From a bacterium (GTDB taxonomy: Bacteria; Verrucomicrobiota; Verrucomicrobiia; Verrucomicrobiales; Akkermansiaceae), in contig JAAEZT010000021.1 in NCBI GenBank assembly GCA_018222765.1, positions 1-52,969 on the forward strand: DNA of 52,969 bases, given 5' to 3'. Under the pieces are notes generated by a model, which made no database searches, was not told the origin of the DNA, and saw nothing but the letters and a program-made list of their open reading frames with translations. This document shows positions 37,383-46,200 of the stretch, in pieces (the stretch's first letter is position 1; every line of letters starts with the position of its first letter). Both the position numbers and the translations under genes were made by a program.

Positions 37383-39332
37383 CTATTTGATGGTGGTGTT
37401 GTGATCCTCGGCCCATTGTTGGGCGGCTTCCACATCTTTGCGATGCCAGATTGAGAGGGAGCGCTGGATCAGAGAGTTTTTGAGTTTTGGGCTGGTGATT
37501 TTTATAGACCAATCGAGGGCGGTTGGAGGATCAAAATCTAGGGCTGCGGTGGCGAGTCCAGCGATGGCATGATCTCTCACCGAGTCATTGCTTTGTTCTT
37601 GGACCCAGGTCGTGGCGGCGGCGGGGTTCTGGGTAGTCCAATTCCAGAGGGTTTTGGCAATGGCGTCATTTCGTCCCTCTCCTTCGGGTTGGGAAGCAAC
37701 CCAGTCGGCGGCTTTGGCCGGTTCCTTGCGCGCCCAGGTGGGGGCGACGGAGGGAAGGTGGGAATCGATTTCCTGATCCAGAGAATCAAGATAGGCGGCG
37801 GTTTCGGAAGGGGTGTTTTGAGACCAGATTCGGAGGGCCGAATGGGTGGCGTTGGCTTCTTCCTGCTCGGAAAGAGTCTGAGCCCAGACGAGGGCATCAG
37901 TGGGTGAATTGCGGGCCCAGGAAGAGGCGATCTCGCCGACGATGTGTTGCCGGGCCGGGCCGGGGGCGAGGGTGAGCGCGAGGGTTGAGGCCTGCTCGGG
38001 ATTGGTGGAGGCGAGGCTGCCAAGAACACCAGAGTATGCACCACCGCGTTGTTGGTCGGGGAGGGACTGAGCCCAAGCGAGAGCGGCGGGGAGGTCCTGG
38101 CGGGCCCATTCTTTTGAGATCGTTCCGGCGAGAGCGTGTCCCAGGCTAGGATAGAAGGCGTTGGTGTTGTCTGGGTTTTTCAACCAATCGGCGGCGCGTT
38201 GGGGATCGTGTGCCGCGAGGACGGCGAGGATGGTAGTGGGGTTACCTCGGGACTTGGTGAAGTCGGCGGAGTTTAGCGAGTCGAAGGCGGCCTCGGGGTC
38301 TTCTTTGGCCCAGCGGGAGAGGAGAAGATTAGCAAGCATTTTGGCTTCACTGTCCCACTCGGGAGTTTTCAACCGGAGGAGATCGAGGGCTTCGATGATG
38401 CGGGCGGAAGGAATGCTTTTGGAAAACTCATGGAGCGATTCGATTCGTTCGGCAGGATCGGTTTTGGCAAAGATGGCGATGAGGTCTTTTTCGTTGTGAG
38501 CGAAGTGAGTTGCCTTGCGAGGGGAGCGGGAGGGCCGGGTGTTGACTGTCGATTCCAGGGAGCGGGAGTCGAGGGAGGTCCGGAGGTCGTTGATTCGGAA
38601 TTGTTGAATCGCAATGACAGGAAGGCCGATGGCGATGGCGGTGGCTGCCATCGAATGGACTTTTATGAAGGCGATAATTCCTCCGCCAGCGACGGCCTTG
38701 GCGGTTGCGGTTGAAGTGATGGTTGCGGCAAGAGTGGTGGGTGGCGTGGTGACGGCGTTGCCTGAGATGGTGGTAGCGAGGAGGGCGGCAGAGGTGGTGA
38801 TGCCCTTGTGGGAGAGAATGGTGCGGAGTTTGTCGAGGGCGCGGGTAGTGCGCATCCGGGCGGCGTCGGTTTTGATGCCGAGTTGCCCGGCGATTTGGGA
38901 GTGGGTTTTGTTTTGGTAAAAGCGGAGAAGGACGAGCGAGCGATCTTTTTCGGGGAGCTCGTCGATGGCTCCATCGATTTCGGGGGCGAGGGCTTCCCAC
39001 GATTCTTGGTCGTTGTTCATGGCATCGAGAGAGAGGGCAATTTGTTCACGTTTTTGGCGTCGGACCTCCGAGCGAATATGGTCGACCGAGGCGCTGTGGG
39101 TTTCGCGGTGGAACCAGGCGGTGAGAGGAAGGCTGGCGGGGATTTTGGAGGCTTTCTTGATGAGCCTGAGAAAGACGGTTTGGGAAATGTCGCGGGCGGC
39201 TTCGTCGTTCCGGGTGATGCGGCGGGCGACGGAGTGGACGAGCGGCAGGTGTCGATCGACGAGGGCGCCAAAGTCATCGCCTGAAGGATTTCTCAGGTGA
39301 GCTTGGAGGAGTTCGTGGTCAGACTGGGGCAC
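37383..39332 (-). CDS. Membrane-anchored ECF-type sigma factor with extracytoplasmic helical-repeat tail
   Basis: 649 residues, GTG start at 39332. Residues 1-90 are sigma region 2 (VHSVARRITRNDEAARDISQ) and 120-175 region 4 (ELPEKDRSLVLLRFYQNKTH, SQIAGQLGIKTDAARMRTTR). A hydrophobic stretch follows, with the best TM helix near 228-246 (SMAATAIAIGLPVIAIQQF). From about 340 to the end come repeats of 30-40 residues (WARQDLPAALAWAQSLPD, WARNSPTDALVWAQTL, WTTQNPAAATTWVQE) of the same type as in the two downstream repeat proteins. The sigma part would face the cytoplasm and the repeats the periplasm. Being fused to its own anchor it may act without a separate anti-sigma. First gene of a four-gene operon. 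Confidence 0.82.
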   Translation of the reverse strand: MPQSDHELLQAHLRNPSGDDFGALVDRHLPLVHSVARRITRNDEAARDISQTVFLRLIKKASKIPASLPLTAWFHRETHSASVDHIRSEVRRQKREQIALSLDAMNNDQESWEALAPEIDGAIDELPEKDRSLVLLRFYQNKTHSQIAGQLGIKTDAARMRTTRALDKLRTILSHKGITTSAALLATTISGNAVTTPPTTLAATITSTATAKAVAGGGIIAFIKVHSMAATAIAIGLPVIAIQQFRINDLRTSLDSRSLESTVNTRPSRSPRKATHFAHNEKDLIAIFAKTDPAERIESLHEFSKSIPSARIIEALDLLRLKTPEWDSEAKMLANLLLSRWAKEDPEAAFDSLNSADFTKSRGNPTTILAVLAAHDPQRAADWLKNPDNTNAFYPSLGHALAGTISKEWARQDLPAALAWAQSLPDQQRGGAYSGVLGSLASTNPEQASTLALTLAPGPARQHIVGEIASSWARNSPTDALVWAQTLSEQEEANATHSALRIWSQNTPSETAAYLDSLDQEIDSHLPSVAPTWARKEPAKAADWVASQPEGEGRNDAIAKTLWNWTTQNPAAATTWVQEQSNDSVRDHAIAGLATAALDFDPPTALDWSIKITSPKLKNSLIQRSLSIWHRKDVEAAQQWAEDHNTTIK

Positions 39333-39438
39333 GGCTTGTAGAGTGATCGTCGGGAGGAAGGAAAGGCGAACAGTTTTTTATACGCAGGAAAAGGATGTTC
39401 GCTTCCACGGAAGATCTTCGATATTCCTTTTGAAGATC

Positions 39439-41022
39439 ATGGCAGGGCAGCGGTATCACTTTTTGGACGGGTTACGAGGGGTGGCGATGTTGTTGGGGAT
39501 TGTGTTGCACGGGGGGATGTCGTTTTTGGGATTTCCGGTCTGGCCGGCGGTGGATGTGAAGTCGGACCCAGTTGTTTTTGGATGGATGCTTGATGTGATC
39601 CACGGATTCCGGATGCCTTTGTTCTTTTTGGTGAGCGGATTTTTCACGGCGATGATGTGGAAGAAACGGGGGACAGGAGGATTGGTGAAGCAGCGCTTGT
39701 TGCGGATCGGGGTGCCCTTGTTGATTGGGACGATTATCGTTGCTCCGTTGATGTGGGGACTGGCGGCGTGGGGCGGGGCAGTGAAGTCAGAGCAAAGTGC
39801 GGCTAGGGAAGGGCAAGGACTGGAAGGGCAAGGACTGGAAGGGGCGATTGTCGAGGGAGATTTGGAGCAAGTGACCGCGTTGTTGGAGGGTGGAGCTGAT
39901 CCCAATGGAGTGGATCAGGGAGGGACGCCGATGTTGGGCTTGGCGGCGGTGGCCGGACGGGGAGGAATGGTGGAGCTCTTGATCGACAAAGGAGCGGATC
40001 TTGAAGGAAAGGGATCGGATGGCGGAACGGCGATAATGACGGCCGCATTTTTTGGCCGGGTGGAAGCGGTTGAGAAGTTGATCGAAAAGGGCGCCGATGT
40101 GAACGCGGCGAACAATCAGGGCAACACCGTTTTGCAGGCGGCGACGATGGATTTTAACGTTGTGGAAATGGTGGGGGAGGCTTTTGGGATCCCCATTGAC
40201 AACGAGATGCCGGAACGGCGGGTGGAGTGTGCGGAGATTTTGAGAGAGGCGGGAGCGGTGGACGGGGGCAATAGCTCTATGGATTGGTATTGGATGGGAG
40301 TTTTTATTCCGGTGTTTCACCACCTTTGGTTTCTCTACTACCTCTTGTGGTTGGTGGCGATCTTTGTGCCCGTGGCTTTGATCTGGAGGAAGCTGGGTTG
40401 GAGAATTCCCTTTTGGGTGATTAAGACGCCGGGATGTTTACTTTGGCTGATTCCACTCACTCTTTGGCCGCAGACGGGAATGCCGGGAATGTTTGGCCCC
40501 GGGACGGCGTTGGGGATTTTTCCTTGGGGCACGAAGTTAGGCTACTATGCGATCTTCTTCTTTTTCGGTGCTCTCTGTTTCGGGCGCGGATGGTGGGAAG
40601 AAAAAGCGGGGAGCAAATGGTGGGTCTGGCTTCTGGCGGCGGTCCCGTTTTTCTGGTTTGGGAGAGAGTGGGTCCACGGTGAGGAAGTGCTCAAAGGCCA
40701 AGTGTGTGCGGTGGTTTATGCCTGGTTGGTGATCATCGCGATGATGGGTTTGTTCCGTCGCTTTTTGAATGGCGGGCATCCGAAGTGGAGGTATCTCTCG
40801 GACTCGTCGTATTGGCTTTATCTGGCGCACCTGCCTTTGATTATTGCGCTGCAGATTTTTCTGAGTGATTTGGACTTTCCGGCGATTCCCAAGTTCCTGT
40901 TCATCTGTTTTGCAGTGACTTCTTTCCTTTTGCTCATCTATCGGTATTTCGTGCGCTACACGTGGATTGGAGCGATCTTGAATGGGCGCAAACATCTCCC
41001 ACCGGGGGAGTCGAGCTCTTGA
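39439..41022 (+). CDS. Acyltransferase-3 family membrane protein with an inserted ankyrin-repeat domain
   Basis: 527 residues from the ATG at 39439 (MAGQRYHFLDGLRGVAMLLG); an open frame upstream to 39343 is probably not translated. The N-terminus matches acyltransferase family 3, including the His24 of LHGGMSF. About ten TM helices; the C-terminal half is WRYLSDSSYWLYLAHLPLII. Between about residues 134 and 275 lies an ankyrin domain (AIVEGDLEQVTALLEGGADP, LIDKGADLEG, LIEKGADVNAANNQGNTVLQ). It sits in a loop after TM4 or so, where family members normally have a short loop. It transfers acyl groups to a surface or envelope glycan, like OafA/MdoC. Divergent from the sigma-factor operon. Confidence 0.8.
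   Translation: MAGQRYHFLDGLRGVAMLLGIVLHGGMSFLGFPVWPAVDVKSDPVVFGWMLDVIHGFRMPLFFLVSGFFTAMMWKKRGTGGLVKQRLLRIGVPLLIGTIIVAPLMWGLAAWGGAVKSEQSAAREGQGLEGQGLEGAIVEGDLEQVTALLEGGADPNGVDQGGTPMLGLAAVAGRGGMVELLIDKGADLEGKGSDGGTAIMTAAFFGRVEAVEKLIEKGADVNAANNQGNTVLQAATMDFNVVEMVGEAFGIPIDNEMPERRVECAEILREAGAVDGGNSSMDWYWMGVFIPVFHHLWFLYYLLWLVAIFVPVALIWRKLGWRIPFWVIKTPGCLLWLIPLTLWPQTGMPGMFGPGTALGIFPWGTKLGYYAIFFFFGALCFGRGWWEEKAGSKWWVWLLAAVPFFWFGREWVHGEEVLKGQVCAVVYAWLVIIAMMGLFRRFLNGGHPKWRYLSDSSYWLYLAHLPLIIALQIFLSDLDFPAIPKFLFICFAVTSFLLLIYRYFVRYTWIGAILNGRKHLPPGESSS
39811..39840 (+). repeat. In-frame 15-bp tandem duplication
   Basis: GGGCAAGGACTGGAA occurs twice in a row (39811-39825, 39826-39840), giving the linker GQGLEGQGLEG just before the ankyrin domain of the acyltransferase. 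The copies are identical, so the duplication is recent. Confidence 0.9.
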
Positions 41023-41038
41023 GGAAAGAGGCAGAGGC

Positions 41039-42352
41039 TTATTTCCGAATACAATAGATTCGCGCGGAGGTGCGGATGAGGAGGTTTTTTCCGGCGAGGG
41101 CAGGGGTGGCCATGCCCATGTCGTCTTCGGCGAGTTGGTTGGTGTGGAGGAGTTCGAAACTCTTTCCGGCTCTGCAGACATTGGTGCCGCCGTCTTCGTT
41201 GAAGCAGAAGATTTTTCCCTGATAGGCCCAAGGTGAGGCCGTGAATCCGGTGGAACCGGGGAGGCGCTGTTTGCCGTAAATCTCGGTGCCGGTTTTGGGG
41301 TTGTAGGCGGAGAGGTAGCCGCGATCGAGAAGGACGTAGACTTGGTCCTGATAGAGAAGAGTGGAGGGATTGTAGGGGGCGGCCTTCCAGTTGCTCCAGG
41401 CAATGAAATCGTTGGAGGTCTTTTTTGAAGTGACAGAAATGTCGCCCTTGGCACCGGGTTTGATTGCGTAGAGCGGGCGTTTGAAGTCGCCGACATAACC
41501 GGAGGAAATATAGAGCAAGCCATCGTGGGCGTAGGGGGTGGCGATGGTGATGCTGGACATGCCTTTGAAGGACCAGAGTTCCTTTCCGTCGAGATCGTAG
41601 GAACGGGTGCGGCCGGAGCCGGGGACGATGATCTCGGTGCGCTTTTTGTTTTCCCAAATGAAGGGGTTGGACCAGTTGGATTTTTCTTCGCGGGGAGTTC
41701 TCCAAATCTCCTTGCCGGTCTTTTTGTCGAGGGCGAGAAGAGAGGATTTTTCGTCGTTGTCGTTGACCAAATAGAGGCGGTCTTTGTGGAGGACGGGTGA
41801 GGAAGAAGTTCCCCAACCGTAGCGGGTTTTGTAGGCGGGGACCTCGTGGGACCAGACGACCTTGCCTTGGAAGTCCATCGCGAAGAGTCCGAGGCTGCCG
41901 AAGTAACAATAGACGAGTTCGCCATCGGTGACGGGCGTTTCCGAAGCGTAGGAGTTTTTCAGATGAATGGAGGACTTGGGCTTTCCTTTGTGAACGTTCT
42001 TGTCCCAGAGGACTTTTCCGGATTCGAGATCAAGGCAGAGGACTTTCCAAAGATGATTGGTGTTGGGGATCTTGAGTCGGTTGCCGCCGAAGTAGAGTCC
42101 CTTCTTCGGGCTCTCGGTTTCGCCTTCATTGATCACGGTGGTGAGGAAGACCTTCTTGCCCCATACGATGGGCGAGGACCAACCCCGTCCGGGGATGTCG
42201 GTTTTCCAGGCCACGTTTTCAGTGGTGGACCAAGTGTCAGGGAGATCAGGGTTGTTGGCAACACCGCGTGAGTCCGCTCCCCGAAAGGCAGGCCAATTTT
42301 CCTGGGCAGAAGCATGGAGTAGTAGGGCGAGAGAAAAGATAAGGAGGCGCAT
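41039..42352 (-). CDS. Secreted PQQ-type beta-propeller protein (BamB-like)
   Basis: 437 residues from the ATG at 42352, giving a clean signal peptide MRLLIFSLALLLHASA; the open frame upstream is disregarded. The domain begins NWPAFRGADSRGVANN, typical of the PQQ_2-like family common in Verrucomicrobia and Planctomycetes. Blades contain the tryptophan-docking pattern: VLCLDLESGKVLWDKNV, LLALDKKTGKEIWRTPREE, SYDLDGKELWSF. No PQQ-dehydrogenase metal site was seen, so it is probably a ligand-binding or scaffold propeller rather than a dehydrogenase. It is convergent with the acyltransferase and 79 bases after the LURP-one-like gene on the same strand. Confidence 0.85.
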   Translation of the reverse strand: MRLLIFSLALLLHASAQENWPAFRGADSRGVANNPDLPDTWSTTENVAWKTDIPGRGWSSPIVWGKKVFLTTVINEGETESPKKGLYFGGNRLKIPNTNHLWKVLCLDLESGKVLWDKNVHKGKPKSSIHLKNSYASETPVTDGELVYCYFGSLGLFAMDFQGKVVWSHEVPAYKTRYGWGTSSSPVLHKDRLYLVNDNDEKSSLLALDKKTGKEIWRTPREEKSNWSNPFIWENKKRTEIIVPGSGRTRSYDLDGKELWSFKGMSSITIATPYAHDGLLYISSGYVGDFKRPLYAIKPGAKGDISVTSKKTSNDFIAWSNWKAAPYNPSTLLYQDQVYVLLDRGYLSAYNPKTGTEIYGKQRLPGSTGFTASPWAYQGKIFCFNEDGGTNVCRAGKSFELLHTNQLAEDDMGMATPALAGKNLLIRTSARIYCIRK

Positions 42353-42431
42353 CAAGGCAGAAGAATTCTCAAGAGAAAACCGTTCTTGGAGCCAAAAGGC
42401 GAACAAAGAATGCTGAAAAACGCTGGCTTGC

Positions 42432-43106
42432 CTAGCCGCGCCTGCGCTCGAGAAGGATCATCATCATAAAGGAAAGGACGAGATTCATTTCCTGATGAGG
42501 GGTCAGGGAGCCGTCGAGTTTTTCGATGGCGAACTTCCCTTCGAGAAAAGCTGGTTGTTTGGTGAGCCGCATGGCGACTTGCCCGTCGGACTTGTTGGCT
42601 CCGTAGCGAGGATGGAAAAGGTAGCCCGTCAGGAAACCCAGAATAGGAATTCCACCGAGGAGGCCGTCGAAGAATTTCGAGACCGGGTTTTCTTCCCGAA
42701 TGGTGTAGACGCTGGTGTCGTCACCGGGATTGAAGACATCATAGTGTGCCCGGAAAATACTTTTCCATCCGCGTCTTCCGACGGAACCAATTTCGGCTCC
42801 TTGGGCATCGGTTGAGAAATAGCGAGCCGACCAATCGATGACTTTTTGGGTTTTGATTTCCGCGAGCAGGGTGGCTTTGCTTTTGTCGGTGAAGATTTCG
42901 ACGTGTTCGCGGAATTTGAACATTTTTTGTCTCGTGAAACACACAACCCGCCCGTTGGCGTCGGTGACAGTAGCTTGGCTGGCGAGGGCGAGAATTTTGA
43001 AGGAAAGCTTCAGGGGCCACTGGAGACCGGCCATTTGTTTGGCGATGTCGTCGGTGGCGGGGGCGGCGGAAGTTTGGGGTGCCAGATAGGGGTTTTCTTG
43101 GTTCAT
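42432..43106 (-). CDS. LURP-one/scramblase-like (LOR) domain protein
   Basis: 224 residues without a signal peptide. The middle of the protein has the tubby-like beta-barrel pattern of LOR and phospholipid-scramblase proteins: VTDANGRVVCFTRQKMFKFR, IFTDKSKATLLAEIKTQK and IGSVGRRGWKSIFRAHYDVF. A hydrophobic helix (LLGGIPILGFLTGYLF) lies near 153-168 and another (LVLSFMMMILL) at the C-terminus. These could bury in or lie on the membrane. Bacterial members have no firm function; lipid binding is a guess. It is upstream of and on the same strand as the PQQ propeller gene. Confidence 0.65.
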   Translation of the reverse strand: MNQENPYLAPQTSAAPATDDIAKQMAGLQWPLKLSFKILALASQATVTDANGRVVCFTRQKMFKFREHVEIFTDKSKATLLAEIKTQKVIDWSARYFSTDAQGAEIGSVGRRGWKSIFRAHYDVFNPGDDTSVYTIREENPVSKFFDGLLGGIPILGFLTGYLFHPRYGANKSDGQVAMRLTKQPAFLEGKFAIEKLDGSLTPHQEMNLVLSFMMMILLERRRG

Positions 43107-43245
43107 GAGGTGACGATGATTGTTAGAAATTTAAAAGCAATGGTCATGTATTAACATTGATGGGTAGAGAAAAAACGACAGAGAACGCGAAGGACTTAAA
43201 GTTTCGTGAGAAAAATCCTAAGAAAAAGTGAATTTAGGAGTCACA

Positions 43246-43299
43246 ATGAGAGACTCTCGCGTCAATGTGATGTGGAAGACAGCTTATTTAGTTATATGA
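43246..43299 (+). CDS. 17-codon leader ORF translationally coupled to the alpha-2-macroglobulin gene
   Basis: A clear AGGAG (43236-43240), five bases before an ATG (43246), is followed by MRDSRVNVMWKTAYLVI and a TGA at 43297-43299. This stop overlaps the macroglobulin ATG (43296-43298) as ATGA. Such an arrangement couples translation. The large gene itself has no Shine-Dalgarno directly upstream, so the leader's site may be what loads ribosomes. It is one of the best ribosome sites in the window. No peptide function is evident, and a chance ORF cannot be ruled out. Confidence 0.5.
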   Translation: MRDSRVNVMWKTAYLVI

Positions 43300-46200
43300 G
43301 AACGTTAATTTTATCAATTTGGGTGTGCTTTGTGATGGGGGTTTTGGGGGCCGGGCCACGAGATGCCGAGTGGAAGAAAGTCGCGGAAGCGCGTAAGAAA
43401 GATCAGCCGAAAACAGAGATTGAACTGCTGACCGGGATCGAGAAGGCGGCGCTGGCAGACGGAAGTTGGTCCGAGGCCTCGCGTGCGATGGCCCAGCGGA
43501 TTGGCATTGAGGGGAAGATCGAAGGCGCGGGATTTGTGATCAAAAAGCTGGATGCGGAGCTGGAAAAAGCGCCCGATCAAGTGAAGCCGGTATTACGGGT
43601 TCTCGCGGCGGGGTGGATGCATCGCTATTATCAACAGAATCGCTGGAGGTTTGCGCGGCGGAGTTCGACCGGGGAAGCGGTCGGCGATGATTTGGAGACC
43701 TGGGATCTGGCGCGGATTCTTTTGGAGATCGATGAACGGATGCAGTTGGCTCTGGCGGACGAAGCGGCCTTGCAGGAGATGCCGGTTGGGAAGATTTCTG
43801 AATTGTTGACGGAGGGGAAATTGGGTGACGAGTGGCGTCCTACGATGTTCGATTTTGTGGCGCATCAGGCGCTGGGATTTTATTTGATGGAAGAAGTGGC
43901 AGTTTCACGTCCGGTGGGGGCCTTTGTGATTGAGGCTGATGCCCCGGTATTTGGATCGGTTGAGGAGATTATCGCGTGGAAGCCGGAGACCGAGGATAAG
44001 GAGTCACCAAAATTGCGCGCGCTGGAAATTGTTCAGAAGTTGCTGCTTTTCCATCGAGGTGATGAGCGCCAGGATGCCTTTTTATTGGCCGACCTTGAGA
44101 GATTGCGATGGGCAGCCGCTGCGGCGGATGATGATACGGGATTTGAGAAGGCTCTGAGGAAATTCATCGAGCAACATGCGAAGCACCCGATCAGTGCCTG
44201 GGCCAGGGTTGATCTTGGTGGGATTCTGGAGTCACAGGAGGAAACCAAAGAAGCTCACAGAGTCTATCAAGCAGGGGTCGAGGCCTTTCCTGACCATCCA
44301 TTCGGGAAGTTTTGCCGCAACGAAGTGCAGCGGATGGAGAGGAAGGAACTGACGCTTTCGACGGAAACCCATTGGACTCCGGCGGGAGAGGAAATACATG
44401 TTTCGCATCGAAATTTGAACCGGGTTTGGTTTCGCCTCTATTCGGTGCCTTTCAAGCCAAGTCTGGATACGGTGGGGAGGGACCCTTTGCCTGATCAAAG
44501 AAACAGGCTGCCGGCGATGCTCAAGGGGGAGCCGGTGAAAGCATGGGATCATGAGTTGGTCGATAAGGGTGAGTTCAAGGGGCACAATGTTTCCCTGATG
44601 GCTCCAAAGGACCTCCCGGATGGTTATCATGTCTTGGTCGCGAGCTCGGATGAGAATTTTTCGATGAAGAATAATGCCGTGTCGGTGGTGGGCGTGCATG
44701 TCACGCCTCTCGCCTTGACCTTGGCGAGCCGGAGGGGTGGTGGCCTAGATGGTCATGTCGTGGACGCGGTAACCGGAGCACCAGTGGCGGGAGTTGAGGT
44801 CGGGGCGTGGGTAAGGGTGGAAAATGGATTGGTCAGCGAAAGAACAAAGACGGATGAGTCGGGGTATTTTCGTTTTCTAAAAAAGGAGAACGGCCAGTGT
44901 TTGGTGGTCGCGAGCCGGGGCCTTCAGCGCACGGTGGGGCGTGGTTATGCTGGGAGTGGTCGGGTTCGGGAGGAGAAGGATCAGAGGATGGTCGTATTCT
45001 TCACTGACCGGGCGATTTATCGCCCGGGGCAGACGGTGCACTTCAAGGGGATCTGGTATTCGCGAAACCACTCCAAGAAAAAATATGAACTGCAAAAGGA
45101 GAGTCAGGGGACAGTGAGTTTCAAGGATCCTAACCGCAAGGAGATTGCGAATTTGAAAATCGTGACCAATGATCGGGGTTCGTTTTCGGGATCTTTTACG
45201 GCGCCGACCGGGAGTGTCCTTGGGCGTTGTCGTATTTCTTTGAATGGAGAAAGTGGGAGTGCCTATTTTAGAGTGGAGGAATACAAGCGACCGAAGTTTT
45301 TCACGGAAATTGATGCGCCCGGGGAACCGGCTGCTCTCGGCGAGGAAGTCAAAGTAAAGGTGCGGGCCGAGGCCTACACCGGTGCACCTGTTGATGGGGC
45401 CAAGGTGAGTTGGCGGGTGACGCGGACTCCGCGGTATCCGTCGTGGACCCGGTGGTGTTGGTGGCTGAGTCCGGTGCAATCCAGAACGGAGGAAATCGCG
45501 CATGGCATTTCCGAAACCGGGGCAGACGGCTCGGTGATGATTTCCTTTGTGGCGCAAGCTGACAAGTCGGTGAGCGAGGACCTGGAGCCGATTTTTGAGT
45601 ATGCGATTGTGGCCGATGTGACCGGCGGCGCGGGGGAAACCCGGTCGGCGACCAAGCGGTTGTCAGTGGGCTATACCAGTTTGAAGGCCTCTCTTTCGGC
45701 TGCCGATTGGTTGGAGTCGGGTGAACAATTGGAATTCACAATTCGGACGACTTCACTCGACGGTGACGGGCGGAAGGCGACGGGAGTGTTGAGGATCCAC
45801 CGACTCAAGGAGCCGGAGGTGTGTCCGCAGGCAAAGAGGGGAGAAGTCTCGATCGATCCAAATCGCTGGGCGCCCGGTGAGATTATAAGTGAATTCGAGG
45901 TGCAGACGGATGAGGAGGGAGAGGCCCTGGTGGAGGCTCAGTTGGATGCTGGAGCTTACCGATTGGTTTTTGAAACGAAGGATGCGAACGGGCGAAAGAT
46001 TCAGGCGCTTTTGGGAATCGAAGTCGTGAATCCGGATGGGAAAAATTTCCCAACAAAGATGCCTTTCTACACGGGTGCCCCCTCGTGGTCGGTGGAGCCG
46101 GGGAATTCGGTTTCGGTCTTATGGGGCAGTGGACACGAGGAAGCGCGGGCTTGCGTGGAGTGGTATCAGAACCGCAAGTTGCTCAAGCGTGAGTGGTCCG

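Noticed and set aside
39343-39438. Upstream GTG extension of the acyltransferase
   Set aside because: Charged, without family similarity; the family N-terminus begins at 39439.
40537-41925. 462-codon minus-strand frame overlapping the acyltransferase and PQQ gene
   Set aside because: It crosses two well-supported genes in other frames, and is Ser/Pro/Arg-rich with no motif.
43206-43295. Upstream GTG extension of the alpha-2-macroglobulin frame
   Set aside because: The extension lacks a signal peptide; a typical one begins at 43296 where the leader ORF overlaps.
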